This document shows, piece after piece, positions 55,957 through 64,000 of a DNA stretch of 64,000 bases. The notes beneath the pieces are model-generated. The model was not told the origin of the DNA, did not search any database, and saw only the letters and a program-made list of their open reading frames with translations. Origin of the DNA: Roseiarcus sp963835215 (GTDB lineage Bacteria; Pseudomonadota; Alphaproteobacteria; Rhizobiales; Beijerinckiaceae); contig CAWIES010000002.1 in NCBI GenBank assembly GCA_963835215.1, forward strand, positions 682,001 through 746,000. The letters run 5' to 3'. Position numbers and translations under genes: made by a program. Position 1 is the first letter of the stretch. The number at the start of each line of letters is the position of its first letter.

Positions 55957-56013
55957 TGGCGCGGGCCTCCGCGCCCGCGACTCGCGATCGCGGCCGCGGA
56001 GGGCCGCGCCACT
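55955..56013. repeat. Long inverted repeat, family copy 2
   Basis: AGTGGCGCGGGCCTCCGCG (55955-55973) is matched by its reverse complement at 55995-56013 with one mismatch, around a 21-base GC-rich centre. It is the same element as at 18704-18762. It lies between the secreted protein gene and the leuD stop and could act as a bidirectional transcription barrier. Confidence 0.75.
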
Positions 56014-56025
56014 GGGTTCCCCGGG

Positions 56026-56631
56026 TTAAAGCCAGGGATGCGCGGCGGCGGCCTTCTTCTCGTAGTCGGCGATGGCGGGGGCCTTGACCATCGTCAGGCC
56101 GATGTCGTCGAGGCCTTCGATCAGGCAGTGCTTGCGGAACGGGTCGATCTCGAACGTGACCACGCCCCCGTCGGGCCCGCGGATTTCCTGCGCGGCGAGA
56201 TCGACGGTCAGCGTCGCGTTGGCGCCGCGGCGCGCGTCGTCCATCAGCTTCTCGAGGTCCTCGGGCGTCACCTTGACCGGCAGCACGCCGTTCTTGAAGC
56301 AGTTGTTGTAGAAAATGTCGGCGAAATCGGTCGAGATGATGCAGCGGATGCCGAAATCCAGCAGCGCCCAGGGCGCGTGCTCGCGCGAGGAGCCGCAGCC
56401 GAAATTGTCGCCAGCGACCAGAATCTTGGCGCTGGCGTAGGCGGGCTTGTTGAGCACGAAATCCGGGTTCAGCGAGCCGTCGTCGCGATAGCGCATCTCG
56501 GAGAACAGGCCCTTGCCGAGGCCCGTGCGCTTGATCGTCTTCAGATATTGCTTGGGGATGATCATGTCGGTGTCGACATTGTCGATCTCAAGCGGCGCGG
56601 CGACGCCGGTCAGTGTGGTGAATTTGTCCAT
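56026..56631 (-). CDS. leuD: 3-isopropylmalate dehydratase small subunit LeuD
   Basis: LeuD with LeuC isomerises 2-isopropylmalate in leucine synthesis. The 201-residue protein has MDKFTTLTGVAAPLEIDNVDTDMIIPKQYL, the swivel-domain signature GDNFGCGSSREHAPWAL, and the ISTDFADIFYNNCFKNGVLP segment. The C terminus and length are normal. leuC is not in the window. It is divergent from alr, with 93 bases between the starts. Confidence 0.95.
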   Translation of the reverse strand: MDKFTTLTGVAAPLEIDNVDTDMIIPKQYLKTIKRTGLGKGLFSEMRYRDDGSLNPDFVLNKPAYASAKILVAGDNFGCGSSREHAPWALLDFGIRCIISTDFADIFYNNCFKNGVLPVKVTPEDLEKLMDDARRGANATLTVDLAAQEIRGPDGGVVTFEIDPFRKHCLIEGLDDIGLTMVKAPAIADYEKKAAAAHPWL

Positions 56632-56724
56632 CGCGTGGATTCCGCCTGGCTGATAAGGAGGGCTCGACGTGAGCCTTTAGCAAAAGCGCGCTGGACGGGC
56701 AAACCGTTGCGGGAAACCACGCGG

Positions 56725-57876
56725 ATGAGTGTATCTCGAGACGCGCGCGCTGAGGCGGGCGCCACTGGCGGGTCGGCGGCGATCCTGACCATCAATATTG
56801 CGGCGCTGGTCGACAACTGGCGGTTGCTGGCGCGCCGCGCCGCGCCTGGCGAGTGCGCCGCAGTGGTCAAGGCCGACGCCTATGGTCTCGGCCTCGAATT
56901 CGCCGCGCCGGCGCTCTATGGCGCGGGTTGCCGGACGTTTTTCGTCGCCCAGCGCGCGGAAGGGCGGCGCGCCCGCGCGCTGCTGCCCCAGGCCGACGCA
57001 CGCATCTACGTGCTCAACGGGCTAGAGGCGGGCGGCGACCCGCTCGCCGACTACGCCGCCTTGCGCCTCGCCCCGACGATTGGGAGCGCCGAGGAGCTTC
57101 AACGCTGGTCCGCTTTCGCCCGCACGCAGCCGAAGTCGCCGGCGGCGGCGCTCCATCTCGACACCGGCATGAACCGGCTCGGCTTTGCTTCGCTTGAAGC
57201 GCTCAGCGCGGCGATGGCGGCCTCAGGCGATTGCGGCGTCGATCTGCTGATGAGCCATTTCGTCTCGTCGGAGGAGCCGGACAATCCGCTCAACGACGCG
57301 CAGATCGCACGCTTTAGCGCGGCGCGCGCGGCCTTTCCGGCGCTGGCGGCCTCGCTCGCCAATTCCTCCGGCCTGTTCCTCTCCGCGCGGCCGGCGTTCG
57401 ATCTCGCCCGGCCGGGCTATGCGCTCTACGGCGGCAATCCGACGCCAGGCAAAACAAACCCAATGAAGCCGGTCGTCGCGCTCGACGTCGCGATCCAGCA
57501 GAGCCGCTGGATCGAAGAGGGCGAGACTTGCGGCTACAACGGCCAGTGGCGGGCGAAGCGCCGCACGCGGCTCGCCACGCTGCTCGCGGGCTACGCCGAT
57601 GGTCTGCCGCGCACGGCCGGCGCCGTCGAGGGCCGCGAGGGCGCGCAGGCGATCGTCGCGGGCCGCCGCTGCCCGCTGGTCGGGCGCGTGTCGATGGACC
57701 TCTTGATCGCCGACGTCACCGATCTGCCCGAGAGCGCGGCGCGGCCGGGCGAATATGCACGCCTGTTCGGGGATGAGATCGGCGTCGACGAATTCGCCGC
57801 GCGTTGCGGGACGATCGGCTACACGATCCTGACCGGCCTCAGCCGACGCTACGCGCGGCGCGTGGCGAGCGGATGA
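56725..57876 (+). CDS. alr: Alanine racemase
   Basis: Alr is the PLP enzyme that makes D-alanine for the cell wall. The 383-residue protein has the PLP-lysine motif AVVKADAYGLG near the N terminus, HLDTGMNRLGF, ANSSGLFL, RPGYALYGGNP, the second-site Tyr in GETCGYNGQW and a C-terminal VGRVSMDLLIADVT. ATG 56725 is chosen; an open frame continues upstream within leuD's opposite strand and is not real. It supplies D-Ala for the Ddl step at 32 kb. Confidence 0.93.
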   Translation: MSVSRDARAEAGATGGSAAILTINIAALVDNWRLLARRAAPGECAAVVKADAYGLGLEFAAPALYGAGCRTFFVAQRAEGRRARALLPQADARIYVLNGLEAGGDPLADYAALRLAPTIGSAEELQRWSAFARTQPKSPAAALHLDTGMNRLGFASLEALSAAMAASGDCGVDLLMSHFVSSEEPDNPLNDAQIARFSAARAAFPALAASLANSSGLFLSARPAFDLARPGYALYGGNPTPGKTNPMKPVVALDVAIQQSRWIEEGETCGYNGQWRAKRRTRLATLLAGYADGLPRTAGAVEGREGAQAIVAGRRCPLVGRVSMDLLIADVTDLPESAARPGEYARLFGDEIGVDEFAARCGTIGYTILTGLSRRYARRVASG

Positions 57877-57918
57877 GCCGACTGGAAATTCGCCCGATAG
57901 CGGCCTAAGTGAGGAGCG

Positions 57919-58134
57919 ATGAACAAGCACGAACCTTTTGCCGGCGGCGCCGAGGCGCAGATGCGCTTTCTCGACGGCGACGTGCGCGTCCTGCGGCCCG
58001 GCGCCTATGTGCGCTGCGCGGTGACCGGCGAGCCGATCCCGCTCGACGAATTGCGCTACTGGAGCGTCGACCTTCAGGAAGCCTACGCCAGTCCCGAAGC
58101 CGTGCTGCAACGCCTGGACGGCAAGCAAAGCTAG
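57919..58134 (+). CDS. DUF2093 family protein
   Basis: The 71-residue protein matches DUF2093: a core of AQMRFLDGDVRVLRPGAYVR, then CAVTGEPIPLDELRYWSVD and QEAYASPEAVLQRL. It has two acidic/aromatic patches and one Cys. No function is known. It is a small conserved alphaproteobacterial protein, here 42 bases downstream of alr on the same strand, with the start preceded by GAGG (gaggagcg). Confidence 0.88.
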   Translation: MNKHEPFAGGAEAQMRFLDGDVRVLRPGAYVRCAVTGEPIPLDELRYWSVDLQEAYASPEAVLQRLDGKQS

Positions 58135-58164
58135 CGATCCCCTCTCAACGAGCGCGCTTCCGCC

Positions 58165-58686
58165 ATGCCGGCCTGGTCGCAATTCTACTCGACGATCGGC
58201 GCCGCTTCGGCGGCGTTGCTCGGCCTGCTGTTCGTCGCGGTGTCGATCAACGCGCCGGCCGCCCTCGGCCCCGATCAGGACGTGTCGCGGCGCCTAACCG
58301 AACAGGCGTTTCAGAACTTCATGGCGGTGATGTTCGTGTCGCTGCTGACGCTGTTTCCCAGCATCGAGCCGACGACGTTTGGCTGGGTGGCGCTCGCCGT
58401 GACCGCAGGCTGGTCGGCCTGGGTGTTCATCCGATTCGGCCAGACGCTCGTCTCGGGTCAGGCGCTGGTTCGGCGCGCCGAATGGCGATCCTGGTCGATG
58501 GCGGTGCGCCGGCATCTGTCGTCCCTGATCGGCTTCACCATTCTGCTCGTCGTCGCGCTGCGCATGGCGCTGAATTGGGATCAGGATTACAATTGGTTGG
58601 CCGCCTCGATGCTGGTGCTGCTGTTCTCGGCGACCACCGTGTCGTGGGAACTGCTGACCCGGATCGCCAAGCGCAAAGCGGAGTGA
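58165..58686 (+). CDS. Small four-helix membrane protein
   Basis: The 173-residue protein has four predicted membrane helices (SAALLGLLFVAVSI, FMAVMFVSLLTLFP, WVALAVTAGWSAWVFI and LIGFTILLVVALRM, the last followed by a further hydrophobic stretch LAASMLVLLFSATTV, so possibly five). It begins MPAWSQFYSTIGAA. I do not recognise a family. It follows DUF2093 by 30 bases on the same strand, so it may be in the same transcript as alr. Confidence 0.65.
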   Translation: MPAWSQFYSTIGAASAALLGLLFVAVSINAPAALGPDQDVSRRLTEQAFQNFMAVMFVSLLTLFPSIEPTTFGWVALAVTAGWSAWVFIRFGQTLVSGQALVRRAEWRSWSMAVRRHLSSLIGFTILLVVALRMALNWDQDYNWLAASMLVLLFSATTVSWELLTRIAKRKAE

Positions 58687-58713
58687 ACGTCGATGCTCCG
58701 CTCGATTTTTTCC

Positions 58714-58750
58714 TTGCCTCGAGCCTCGAATTAGTTCATATGTGAACTAA
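58714..58750 (+). promoter_or_regulatory. Promoter overlapped by a palindromic operator for the beta-oxidation operon
   Basis: TTGCCT (58714-58719), a 17-base spacer and CATATG (58737-58742) form a promoter-like pair. The palindrome TTAGTTCATATGTGAACTAA (58731-58750) has perfect 8-base arms and covers the -10 region, 51 bases upstream of the acyl-CoA dehydrogenase ATG. A dimeric repressor bound there would block transcription. TetR- or MarR-type regulators are common for such operons; the identity is inference. Confidence 0.6.
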
Positions 58751-58801
58751 CCTACGCCGCGTGTCGGCGTTTCCGCAATTGTCAGAACCGGGATTGCGAC
58801 A

Positions 58802-60593
58802 ATGCCCAGCTACAAGGCGCCTGTCGACGACACCGTTTTCCTGCTGAGGGACGTCTTCGACTACGGCCGCTACGGCAATTTGCCGCGCTTCGCCGAAGCG
58901 CCGCTCGACCTCGTCGAAACCGTGCTGAGCGAGGGCGGCAAGTTCGCGCAGGAGGTGGTGCAGCCGCTGAACCGCATCGGCGACCAGCAGGGCTGCGCGC
59001 GCGCGGCGGACGGCTCGGTCACGACGCCGAAAGGCTTCAAGGACGCCTACCGCGCCTATGTCGAAGGCGGCTGGGTCGGCGTCTCGGGCGACGCCGCCTA
59101 TGGCGGCCAGGGCCTGCCGCATTTTCTCGGCGCCGCGCTCAGCGAATATCTGCTCGCCGCCAATCTCTCGTTCGCCATGTATCCGGGCCTGACCACTGGC
59201 GCCGCCGCCGCGCTCGCCACCCACGGCGACGAAACGCTGAAGCGCCGCTACCTGCCCAAGTTGACCAGCGGCGAGTGGTCGGGGACGATGAACCTCACCG
59301 AGCCCCAATGCGGCACCGATCTTGGCCTGATCAAGACGCGCGCGGTGCGCCAGAGCGATGGCTCCTTCGCCATCACCGGACAGAAAATCTTCATTTCGGC
59401 CGGCGAGCACGACCTGACCGACAACATCATCCATCTCGTGCTCGCGCGCATCGAAGGCGCGCCGGCCGGGACCAAGGGCATCTCGATGTTCCTGGTTCCC
59501 AAGCACTTGGTCAAAGACGACGGCTCGCTCGGGAACCGCAATGGCGTCCTCTGCGGCTCGATCGAACACAAAATGGGCATTCACGGCAATTCGACCTGCG
59601 TGCTCGACTACGACGGCGCCCAGGGCTGGCTGGTCGGCGAAGAGAATCGCGGCCTCAACGCCATGTTCGTGATGATGAATGGGGCGCGACTCGGCGTCGC
59701 CATTCAGGGCCTCGCGCTCTCCGAGGTCGCCTACCAGAACGCCGCCGCCTACGCCAAGGAACGCCGGCAGGGCCGCGCGCTTGGCGCCGGGCACACACCC
59801 GGGCAGCCGGCGGATCCGATCATCGTCCACCCCGACGTCAGGCGCATGCTGCTCGAGGTTCGCGCCTTCAACGAGGCGGCGCGGGCGCTGATGCTGTGGG
59901 TCGCGCTCAGCGAGGACGAGGCGCTCGAATCGTCCGATCCAGCGGCCAAGCTCGCCGCCGAGGATCGCATCGGCCTGCTCACCCCGGTCATCAAGGGCGT
60001 CTTCACCGATCATGGGCTTTGCCAACGCGGTCAAGGCGCAGCAGGTGCTGGGCGGCCACGGCTACATCGCCGAATTGGGCATGGAGCAGTTCGTCCGCGA
60101 TGCGCGCATCACCATGATCTACGAGGGGGCGAACGGCGTGCAGGCGCTCGACCTGGTTGGGCGCAAGCTGCCCAAGGACGGCGGGCGCGCAATCACCGCC
60201 TTCTTCGCCGAGGTCTCCGGCTTCCTCGCCGGCAACAAGGACGACGTCGCGCTCGCCCCCTATCTCGCCCCCGCCAAGGCGGCGCTCGGACAATTGCAGC
60301 AGGCGACGATGTGGCTGATGCAAAACGGGATGAAGAACCCCGAGAACGCCGGCGCGGGGTCGAACGACTACATGCATCTCTTCGGCCTGACCGCGCTCGC
60401 CTTCATGTGGGCGCGCATCGCCAAGGCGGTGCTGGCGCGCCAGGGGGCGGGGACGAGCGAGCCGGCGCTTGACTCCAAGCTGATGCTCGCCAAGTTCTTT
60501 GCTCAGCGTATGCTGCCGGAGGCCGGCGCCTGTCTTGCCCGGCTCTCCAGCGGCGCCGAGACGCTGATGGCGATGCCGGCGGCGGCGTTCTAA
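58802..60593 (+). CDS. Acyl-CoA dehydrogenase, DmdC-type (frameshift in sequence)
   Basis: It is an FAD-dependent acyl-CoA dehydrogenase of the ~596-residue group that includes 3-methylmercaptopropionyl-CoA dehydrogenase (DmdC). The protein has LTEPQCGTDLGLIKTRA, KIFISAGEHDL, GNRNGVLCGSIEHKMGI, GARLGVAIQGLALSEVAYQN and, in the next frame, AVKAQQVLGGHGYIAELGME with MIYEGANGVQALDLVGRK, then the C-terminal extension. The frames join near 60010 (accgatcatggg), with one C extra. The start MPSYKAPVDDTVFLL is usual. It is the first gene after the operator and does the first step of beta-oxidation or a related oxidation. Confidence 0.9.
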
Positions 60594-60624
60594 GCGGGCG
60601 CGTTTACAGTCGGGAGGACGAGCG

Positions 60625-61086
60625 GTGGCGGGCGAGGATGCGCAAACCGGCTTGACCGGCGGATGCCAGTGCGGCGCCGTGCGCTACCGGCTCGCCGAGC
60701 CGCCGATCCGCGCCAACGTCTGCCACTGCCGCATGTGCCAGAAGGCGGGCGGCGCGCCGTTCATGGCCTTCGCGGCCGTCAAGTTGACCGATCTCGACTG
60801 GACGCGCGGCGCGCCCAAGACCTTCGCCAGCTCCGCGGTCGCCGAGCGCGGCTTCTGCGCCGAGTGCGGCACGCCGCTCAGCTATCACGCCTTCGAGGGC
60901 GAGTGGATTTCGGTGACAATTGCTTCGCTCGACGATCCCAGCGCCATCGCGCCAACGGCGCAGTTTGTCGTCGAAGCGAAATACCCATGGCTCGACGACT
61001 TGTCGGCGATGAAGGCCATCGATCTCGCGAGATGGCGCAATCCCGCGACGATCCACAGCCGCCAGCATCCCGATCACGATACCTGA
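60625..61086 (+). CDS. GFA-family (CENP-V-like) zinc protein
   Basis: The 153-residue protein has the GFA pattern: GGCQCGAVRYRL, VCHCRMCQKAGGAPF and ERGFCAECGTPLSYH, supplying the Cys residues that bind two zincs. Proteins of this family include the glutathione-dependent formaldehyde-activating type, but most have no proven activity. The frame starts at GTG 60625. It lies 31 bases after the acyl-CoA dehydrogenase and 37 bases before the thiolase, so it is in the operon; why is unclear. Confidence 0.85.
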   Translation: MAGEDAQTGLTGGCQCGAVRYRLAEPPIRANVCHCRMCQKAGGAPFMAFAAVKLTDLDWTRGAPKTFASSAVAERGFCAECGTPLSYHAFEGEWISVTIASLDDPSAIAPTAQFVVEAKYPWLDDLSAMKAIDLARWRNPATIHSRQHPDHDT

Positions 61087-61123
61087 ACCGGGCGCGAGCG
61101 CCGCGCCTGAAGGAGCGTTGAAC

Positions 61124-62333
61124 ATGTCCGAGGCCTTCATCTACGACCACGTGCGCACGCCGCGCGGGCGCGGCAAGCCCGACGGCGCGCTGCACACCGC
61201 GACGACCCTGCATCTCGCCAAGACCGCGCTGGCGGCGATCAAGGCGCGCAACCATTTCGCGGCCGGCGAAGTCGACGACGTCGTGATGGGCTGCGTCGAT
61301 CCGGTCGGCGAAGCGGGCGGCGACATCGCCCGCATGGGCGCGCTTGCCGCGGGCCTCGGCGAAGCGACGCCCGGCGTGCAGATCAACCGCTTCTGCGCCT
61401 CCGGCCTCGACTCGGTGAATTTCGCCGCGGCGCAGGTGATGTCGGGACAACACGATCTGACGATCGGCGGCGGCGTCGAATCGATGAGCCGGGTTGGCAT
61501 CGGCGCGGCGGGCGGCGCGTGGCCGGTCGATCCGTCGCTGGCGATCCCCGCCTATTTCATGCCGCAGGGCGTCTCGGCCGATCTGATCGCGACCAAATAC
61601 GGCTTCTCGCGCGACGACGTCGACGCCTTCGCGGTTCAGTCGCAGCGCCGCGCCGCGCTCGCCTGGTCGGAGGGGCGCTTCAAAAATTCGATCGCGCCGG
61701 TGCGCGACGTCAACGGCCTGCCGCTGCTCGAGCGTGACGAACACATGCGCCCGTCAACCGACATGCAGTCGCTCGCCGCGCTGAAGCCCTCCTTCGTCAT
61801 GATGGGCGAACAGGGCGGCTTCGACGCGGTCGCGATCCAGGCTCATCCCGAGATCGAGCGCATCAATCACGTCCACCACGCCGGCAATTCTTCGGGCATC
61901 GTCGACGGCGCGGCGGCGGTGCTGCTCGGCTCGAAGGCGGCGGGCGACAAGCTCGGCCGCAAGCCGCGCGCGCGCGTGCGCGCCTTCGTCAACATCGGCT
62001 CCGAGCCGGCGATCATGCTGACCGGGCCGGTCGATGTGACCAAGAAGCTGCTCGCCCGCGCCCATATGAGCATCGGCGACATCGATCTGTTCGAAGTCAA
62101 CGAGGCCTTCGCTTCGGTGGTGCTGCGCTTCATACAAGCGTTCGACGTCGATCCGGAGATCGTCAACGTCAATGGCGGCGCGATCGCGCTCGGCCACCCG
62201 CTAGGGGCGACCGGCGCGATGATTCTCGGCATGGCGCTCGACGAGCTGGAGCGCAGCGGCAAAGCAGACCGCGCTGATAACCCTGTGCATCGGCGGCGGT
62301 ATGGGCACCGCGACCATCATCGAGCGGGTGTGA
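61124..62333 (+). CDS. Acetyl-CoA acyltransferase (thiolase, frameshift near C terminus)
   Basis: Thiolase performs the last step of beta-oxidation. The protein has NRFCASGLDSVNFAAAQ with the first active Cys, SRVGIGAAGG, EVNEAFASVV, NVNGGAIALGHPLGATG with the His, and, in the second frame, CIGGGMGTATIIERV with the final Cys. The frames join at about 62265 (ggcaaagcagacc), one base extra; the repaired product is 402 residues. ATG 61124 is used because GGAG lies 8 bases upstream, with a TTG two codons before as an alternative. It precedes the FadB/J-type gene. Confidence 0.92.
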
Positions 62334-62417
62334 TCGGCGCCCGCTACACACGCAAGGACGGAAGCTGGGCGTGAGCGCGCACCCCCTCACGCCTCTTCGC
62401 ATTGACGAGAAAGAGCG

Positions 62418-64000
62418 ATGACCATGCAGAACTTCCGCTTCGAACTCGATGCCGACGGCGTCGCGCTGATCACCTGGGACATGCCGGGACGCTCGATGAA
62501 CGTGCTGACGGTCGAGGTGATCGAAGAACTGACCGCGCTGGTCGACAAGATCGCGGGCGACGCGGCGATCAAGGGCGCGGTGGTCACCTCGGGCAAGGAG
62601 AGCTTCTCGGGCGGCGCCGACCTGACGATGCTGCAGGGCATGGGCCGCGACTACGCGCGCGTCGCCAAGGCCGAAGGCGAAGAGGCGGCGATGCGCGTCT
62701 TCTTCGACCGCTCGCGCCAGCTTTCGCTCACCTATCGCAAGCTTGAGACCTGCGGCAAACCCTTCGCCGCGGCGATCAACGGCGTGTGCCTCGGCGGCGC
62801 CTTCGAACTCGCGCTCGCCTGCCACTACCGGATCGTCGCCGACAACGACAAGGCGCGCGTCGGTCTGCCGGAGATCAAGGTTGGCTTATTTCCCGGCGCC
62901 GGCGGCACGCAGCGCGTTTCGCGCCTGGCGCCGACGCCCGACGCTTTGCAGATGATGTTCCGCGGCGAGTTGCTGCGCCCCGCCGCGGCCAAGGGAATGG
63001 GCCTCGTCCATCAGGTCGCGCCGGCGGGCGAGATCGTCGCGCTCGCCAAGGCGTGGGTGAAGGCCAACCCGAACGCCAAGGCGCCGTGGGACGATCCGAA
63101 ATTCAAGAACCCTTCGGGCAAAGTGTTCTCCGCAAGCGGCATGATGATCTGGCCGCCGGCCAACGCGATCTATCGCCGCGAGACCTACGACAATTATCCC
63201 GCCGCCAAGGCGATCCTGTCGAGCGTGTTCGAGGGCCTGCAACTGCCGATCGACCTCGCGCTGGCGGTCGAGAGCCGCTACTTCGCCAAGATCCTGCGCT
63301 CGAAGGAAGCGGCGGCGATGATCCGCTCGCTGTTCCTCTCCAAGGGCGAACTCGACAAGGGCGCGCGCCGCCCCGCCGGCGTCGCGCCGAGCGATCTTGC
63401 GCAAGATCGGCGTCATCGGCGCCGGCTTGATGGGCGCCGGGATCGCCTATGTCTCGGCGAGCGCCGGGCTCGAAGTCGTGCTGATCGACCGCGACCAGGA
63501 AGCGGCCGACAAGGGCAAGGCGCATTCGGAAAAGCTGATCTCCAGCCAGATCGCCAAGGGCCGCGCCAAGGGCGCCGAGCGCGACGCGCTGCTCGCGCGC
63601 ATCCATCCAAGCGCCGACTATGGCGCGCTGAAGGGTTGCGACCTCGTCGTCGAGGCGGTGTTCGAGGACCGCGCGGTGAAGAAGGAGGCGACGCAGAAGG
63701 CGCAAGGCGCGATCGGCGCCGACGTGATCTTCGCCTCCAACACCTCGACCCTGCCGATCGGCTCGCTCGCCGAGACGGCGCTGAAGCCGGAGAATTTCAT
63801 CGGCATCCACTTCTTCTCGCCGGTCGACAAGATGATGCTGGTCGAGATCATCGTCGGCGCCAAGACCGGCCCGCAGGCGCTCGCGACCGCGATCGATTTC
63901 GTGCGCGCGATCCGCAAGACGCCGATCGTCGTCAACGACTGTCGCAGCTTCTTCGCCAACCGTTGCGTTGGCAATTATCTGCTCGAAGGCCATCTGATGC
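62418..64000 (+). CDS. FadB/FadJ-type 3-hydroxyacyl-CoA dehydrogenase / enoyl-CoA hydratase (frameshift; cut by window end)
   Basis: The N-terminal 300 residues are an enoyl-CoA hydratase domain (GGADLTMLQG, INGVCLGGAFELALACHYR, LPEIKVGLFPGAGGTQR). After a linker the dehydrogenase domain begins (KIGVIGAGLMGAGIAYVSA, FASNTSTLPIGSLA, GIHFFSPVDKMMLVE). The two domains are in different frames, joined near 63400 (gatcttgcgcaag), with one base extra. The gene runs past the window end. It catalyses the middle two steps of beta-oxidation and completes the operon's set. The ATG at 62418 follows GAGAAAGAGCG. Confidence 0.92.
   Translation, partial: MTMQNFRFELDADGVALITWDMPGRSMNVLTVEVIEELTALVDKIAGDAAIKGAVVTSGKESFSGGADLTMLQGMGRDYARVAKAEGEEAAMRVFFDRSRQLSLTYRKLETCGKPFAAAINGVCLGGAFELALACHYRIVADNDKARVGLPEIKVGLFPGAGGTQRVSRLAPTPDALQMMFRGELLRPAAAKGMGLVHQVAPAGEIVALAKAWVKANPNAKAPWDDPKFKNPSGKVFSASGMMIWPPANAIYRRETYDNYPAAKAILSSVFEGLQLPIDLALAVESRYFAKILRSKEAAAMIRSLFLSKGELDKGARRPAGVAPSDLAQDRRHRRRLDGRRDRLCLGERRARSRADRPRPGSGRQGQGAFGKADLQPDRQGPRQGRRARRAARAHPSKRRLWRAEGLRPRRRGGVRGPRGEEGGDAEGARRDRRRRDLRLQHLDPADRLARRDGAEAGEFHRHPLLLAGRQDDAGRDHRRRQDRPAGARDRDRFRARDPQDADRRQRLSQLLRQPLRWQLSARRPSD

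Noticed and set aside
56038..56724. Upstream extension of the alr frame into leuD
   Set aside because: It runs antisense through leuD; the similarity of Alr begins after the ATG at 56725.

Overview
The window is high-GC DNA from an alphaproteobacterium, most likely Hyphomicrobiales (Rhizobiales). The placement rests on gene content: fdxA next to carD, the DUF2948-hisD-murA order, a recN-bamD-lpxC-ftsZ-ftsA-ftsQ-ddl run continuing to murB and murC, a DUF2093 gene, kdsD, and three sites matching the CtrA box TTAA-N7-TTAA. A Beijerinckiaceae or Methylocystaceae-like genome fits, but the sequence alone does not prove the family.

Layout. 0.1-4.3 kb (minus): a small lipoprotein, CarD with a very long Lys/Ala-rich tail, ferredoxin FdxA, and a protein that looks like only the C-terminal half of a helicase. 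4.5-7.3 kb (plus): murJ and a ferredoxin-reductase-type flavoprotein. 7.3-10.7 kb (minus): a livMHFG branched-chain amino-acid-type ABC importer with no binding-protein gene. 10.9-15.8 kb: galE, galU, an outer-membrane barrel, kdsD and tRNA-Thr(GGT). 15.8-20.3 kb (minus): a spermidine-synthase-like protein, a cupin, an ABC exporter pair, an SDR protein and a methyltransferase. 20.3-32.6 kb (minus): hisD, DUF2948, murA, a 53-residue ORF, recN, bamD, lpxC, ftsZ, ftsA, ftsQ and ddl. 32.6-37.05 kb: an insertion that splits ddl from murB. It carries a desaturase, a dead MazE-like antitoxin and an AT-richer two-gene cassette: an NdpA-type nucleoid-associated protein plus a two-TM membrane protein. 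37.05-46.2 kb (minus): murB, a glutamine amidotransferase, murC, a polytopic membrane protein and an RND pump with its adaptor. 46.8-54.1 kb: a His-rich peptide, pgm, a secreted protein, a CLC protein, a quinone-oxidoreductase-like gene and a shattered lytic transglycosylase. 54.2-55.2 kb: a small AT-rich insert with an orphan methyltransferase. 55.3-58.7 kb: a secreted Cys/His protein, leuD, alr, DUF2093 and a membrane protein. 58.7-64 kb (plus): a beta-oxidation operon behind a promoter overlapped by a palindrome.

How the genes work together. The core is envelope biogenesis: peptidoglycan precursors (murA, murB, murC, ddl, alr, murJ), division (ftsQ, ftsA, ftsZ), lipid A and Kdo (lpxC, kdsD), outer-membrane assembly (bamD) and sugar nucleotides (pgm, galU, galE). 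Two tandem CtrA boxes sit just upstream of ddl-ftsQAZ, which fits cell-cycle control of division.

Data quality. Many conserved genes, including the essential ftsZ, ftsA, murB and bamD, carry single-base frameshifts that are repaired by one base. This points to indel errors in the assembly rather than real gene decay. Coordinates of such genes span the repaired reading frame.
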